Source of the DNA: an uncultured Chitinophagaceae bacterium
GTDB taxonomy: Bacteria; Bacteroidota; Bacteroidia; Chitinophagales; Chitinophagaceae
Length of the DNA: 5,078 nt
Assembly: GCA_946479005.1 (NCBI GenBank)
Contig: CAMLEM010000150.1
Location: forward strand, 1-5,078
Direction of reading: 5' to 3'
In this document: piece by piece, positions 4,982-5,078 of the stretch
How the letters are laid out: every line of letters starts with the position of its first letter
Position numbering within the stretch: the stretch's first letter is position 1
The notes under the pieces: model-generated
Database searches by the model: none
Seen by the model: only the letters and a program-made list of their open reading frames with translations
What the model was told of the DNA's origin: nothing
Made by a program: the position numbers and the translations under genes

Positions 4982-5078
4982 CTATCTCAAAACCATCTGC
5001 CTATCGGCATCGAGCCTGATCAAAATAAAGAGAAGTATAGTAAAAGTCAGCAATGATGTTCCTCCATAACTCACAAAA
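4982..5078 (-). CDS. rodA: RodA-type SEDS peptidoglycan polymerase, C-terminal end (partial)
   Basis: The last 31 codons of a minus-strand gene enter from the right edge and end at TAG (4984-4982). The translated piece has 'SYGGTSLLTFTILLFI', followed by 'RLDADRQ' and a short tail. SYGG-[ST]-S before a final hydrophobic helix is the signature end of the FtsW/RodA SEDS family, the membrane glycosyltransferases that polymerise peptidoglycan. The short tail and the F-T-I-L-L-F helix fit RodA (cell elongation) better than FtsW, as I remember the Bacteroidota proteins. The start and most of the gene lie outside the window. It runs in the same direction as the MBL gene, but the promoter and palindrome between them suggest separate control. 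Confidence 0.7.
   Translation of the reverse strand, partial: FVSYGGTSLLTFTILLFILIRLDADRQMVLR

Overview
The window looks like a chromosomal piece from a Bacteroidota member, probably of the Chitinophagaceae/Cytophaga type. Three things point there: promoter-like TAnnTTTG boxes with no clear Shine-Dalgarno sequences, a two-gene style transketolase (C-terminal half as its own gene), and a membrane-anchored ECF sigma/anti-sigma module whose anti-sigma-like protein carries 'FEVPxGYF' motifs. Species cannot be told from the sequence.

The window has two compositional halves. The left part (about 1-1480) is AT-rich and accessory. It holds two minus-strand genes: a PIG-L-type deacetylase that stops early at the window edge (4-433), and a DUF2199 protein (681-1196). 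Between them lies a ~200-nt imperfect palindrome bounded by heptamers resembling integron attC ends (GCCTAAC at one end, GTTGTGC at the other, read on the minus strand). A perfect GTTRRRY heptamer (GTTAGGC) also sits 20 nt upstream of the DUF2199 start, so this gene is framed like a mobile gene cassette. No integrase is visible. A patch of degenerate AAATCC-type tandem repeats (1391-1458) closes this region.

The right part (1484-5078) is more GC-rich and reads like core chromosome. It holds a transketolase C-terminal subunit (+), then a three-gene (+) run made of an ECF sigma factor, a single-pass membrane protein that is probably its anti-sigma factor, and a small exported helical protein resembling Spy/CpxP. 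It ends with two minus-strand genes: an MBL-fold hydrolase and, at the right edge, the last 31 codons of a RodA-type SEDS protein. The Spy-like gene and the MBL gene converge with their stop codons touching inside a CTGATCAG palindrome.

Functionally, the sigma/anti-sigma/Spy-like run is best read as a small envelope-stress regulatory unit. The transketolase half needs an N-terminal partner that is not encoded next to it in this window. The most unusual element is the integron-like cassette structure on the left.
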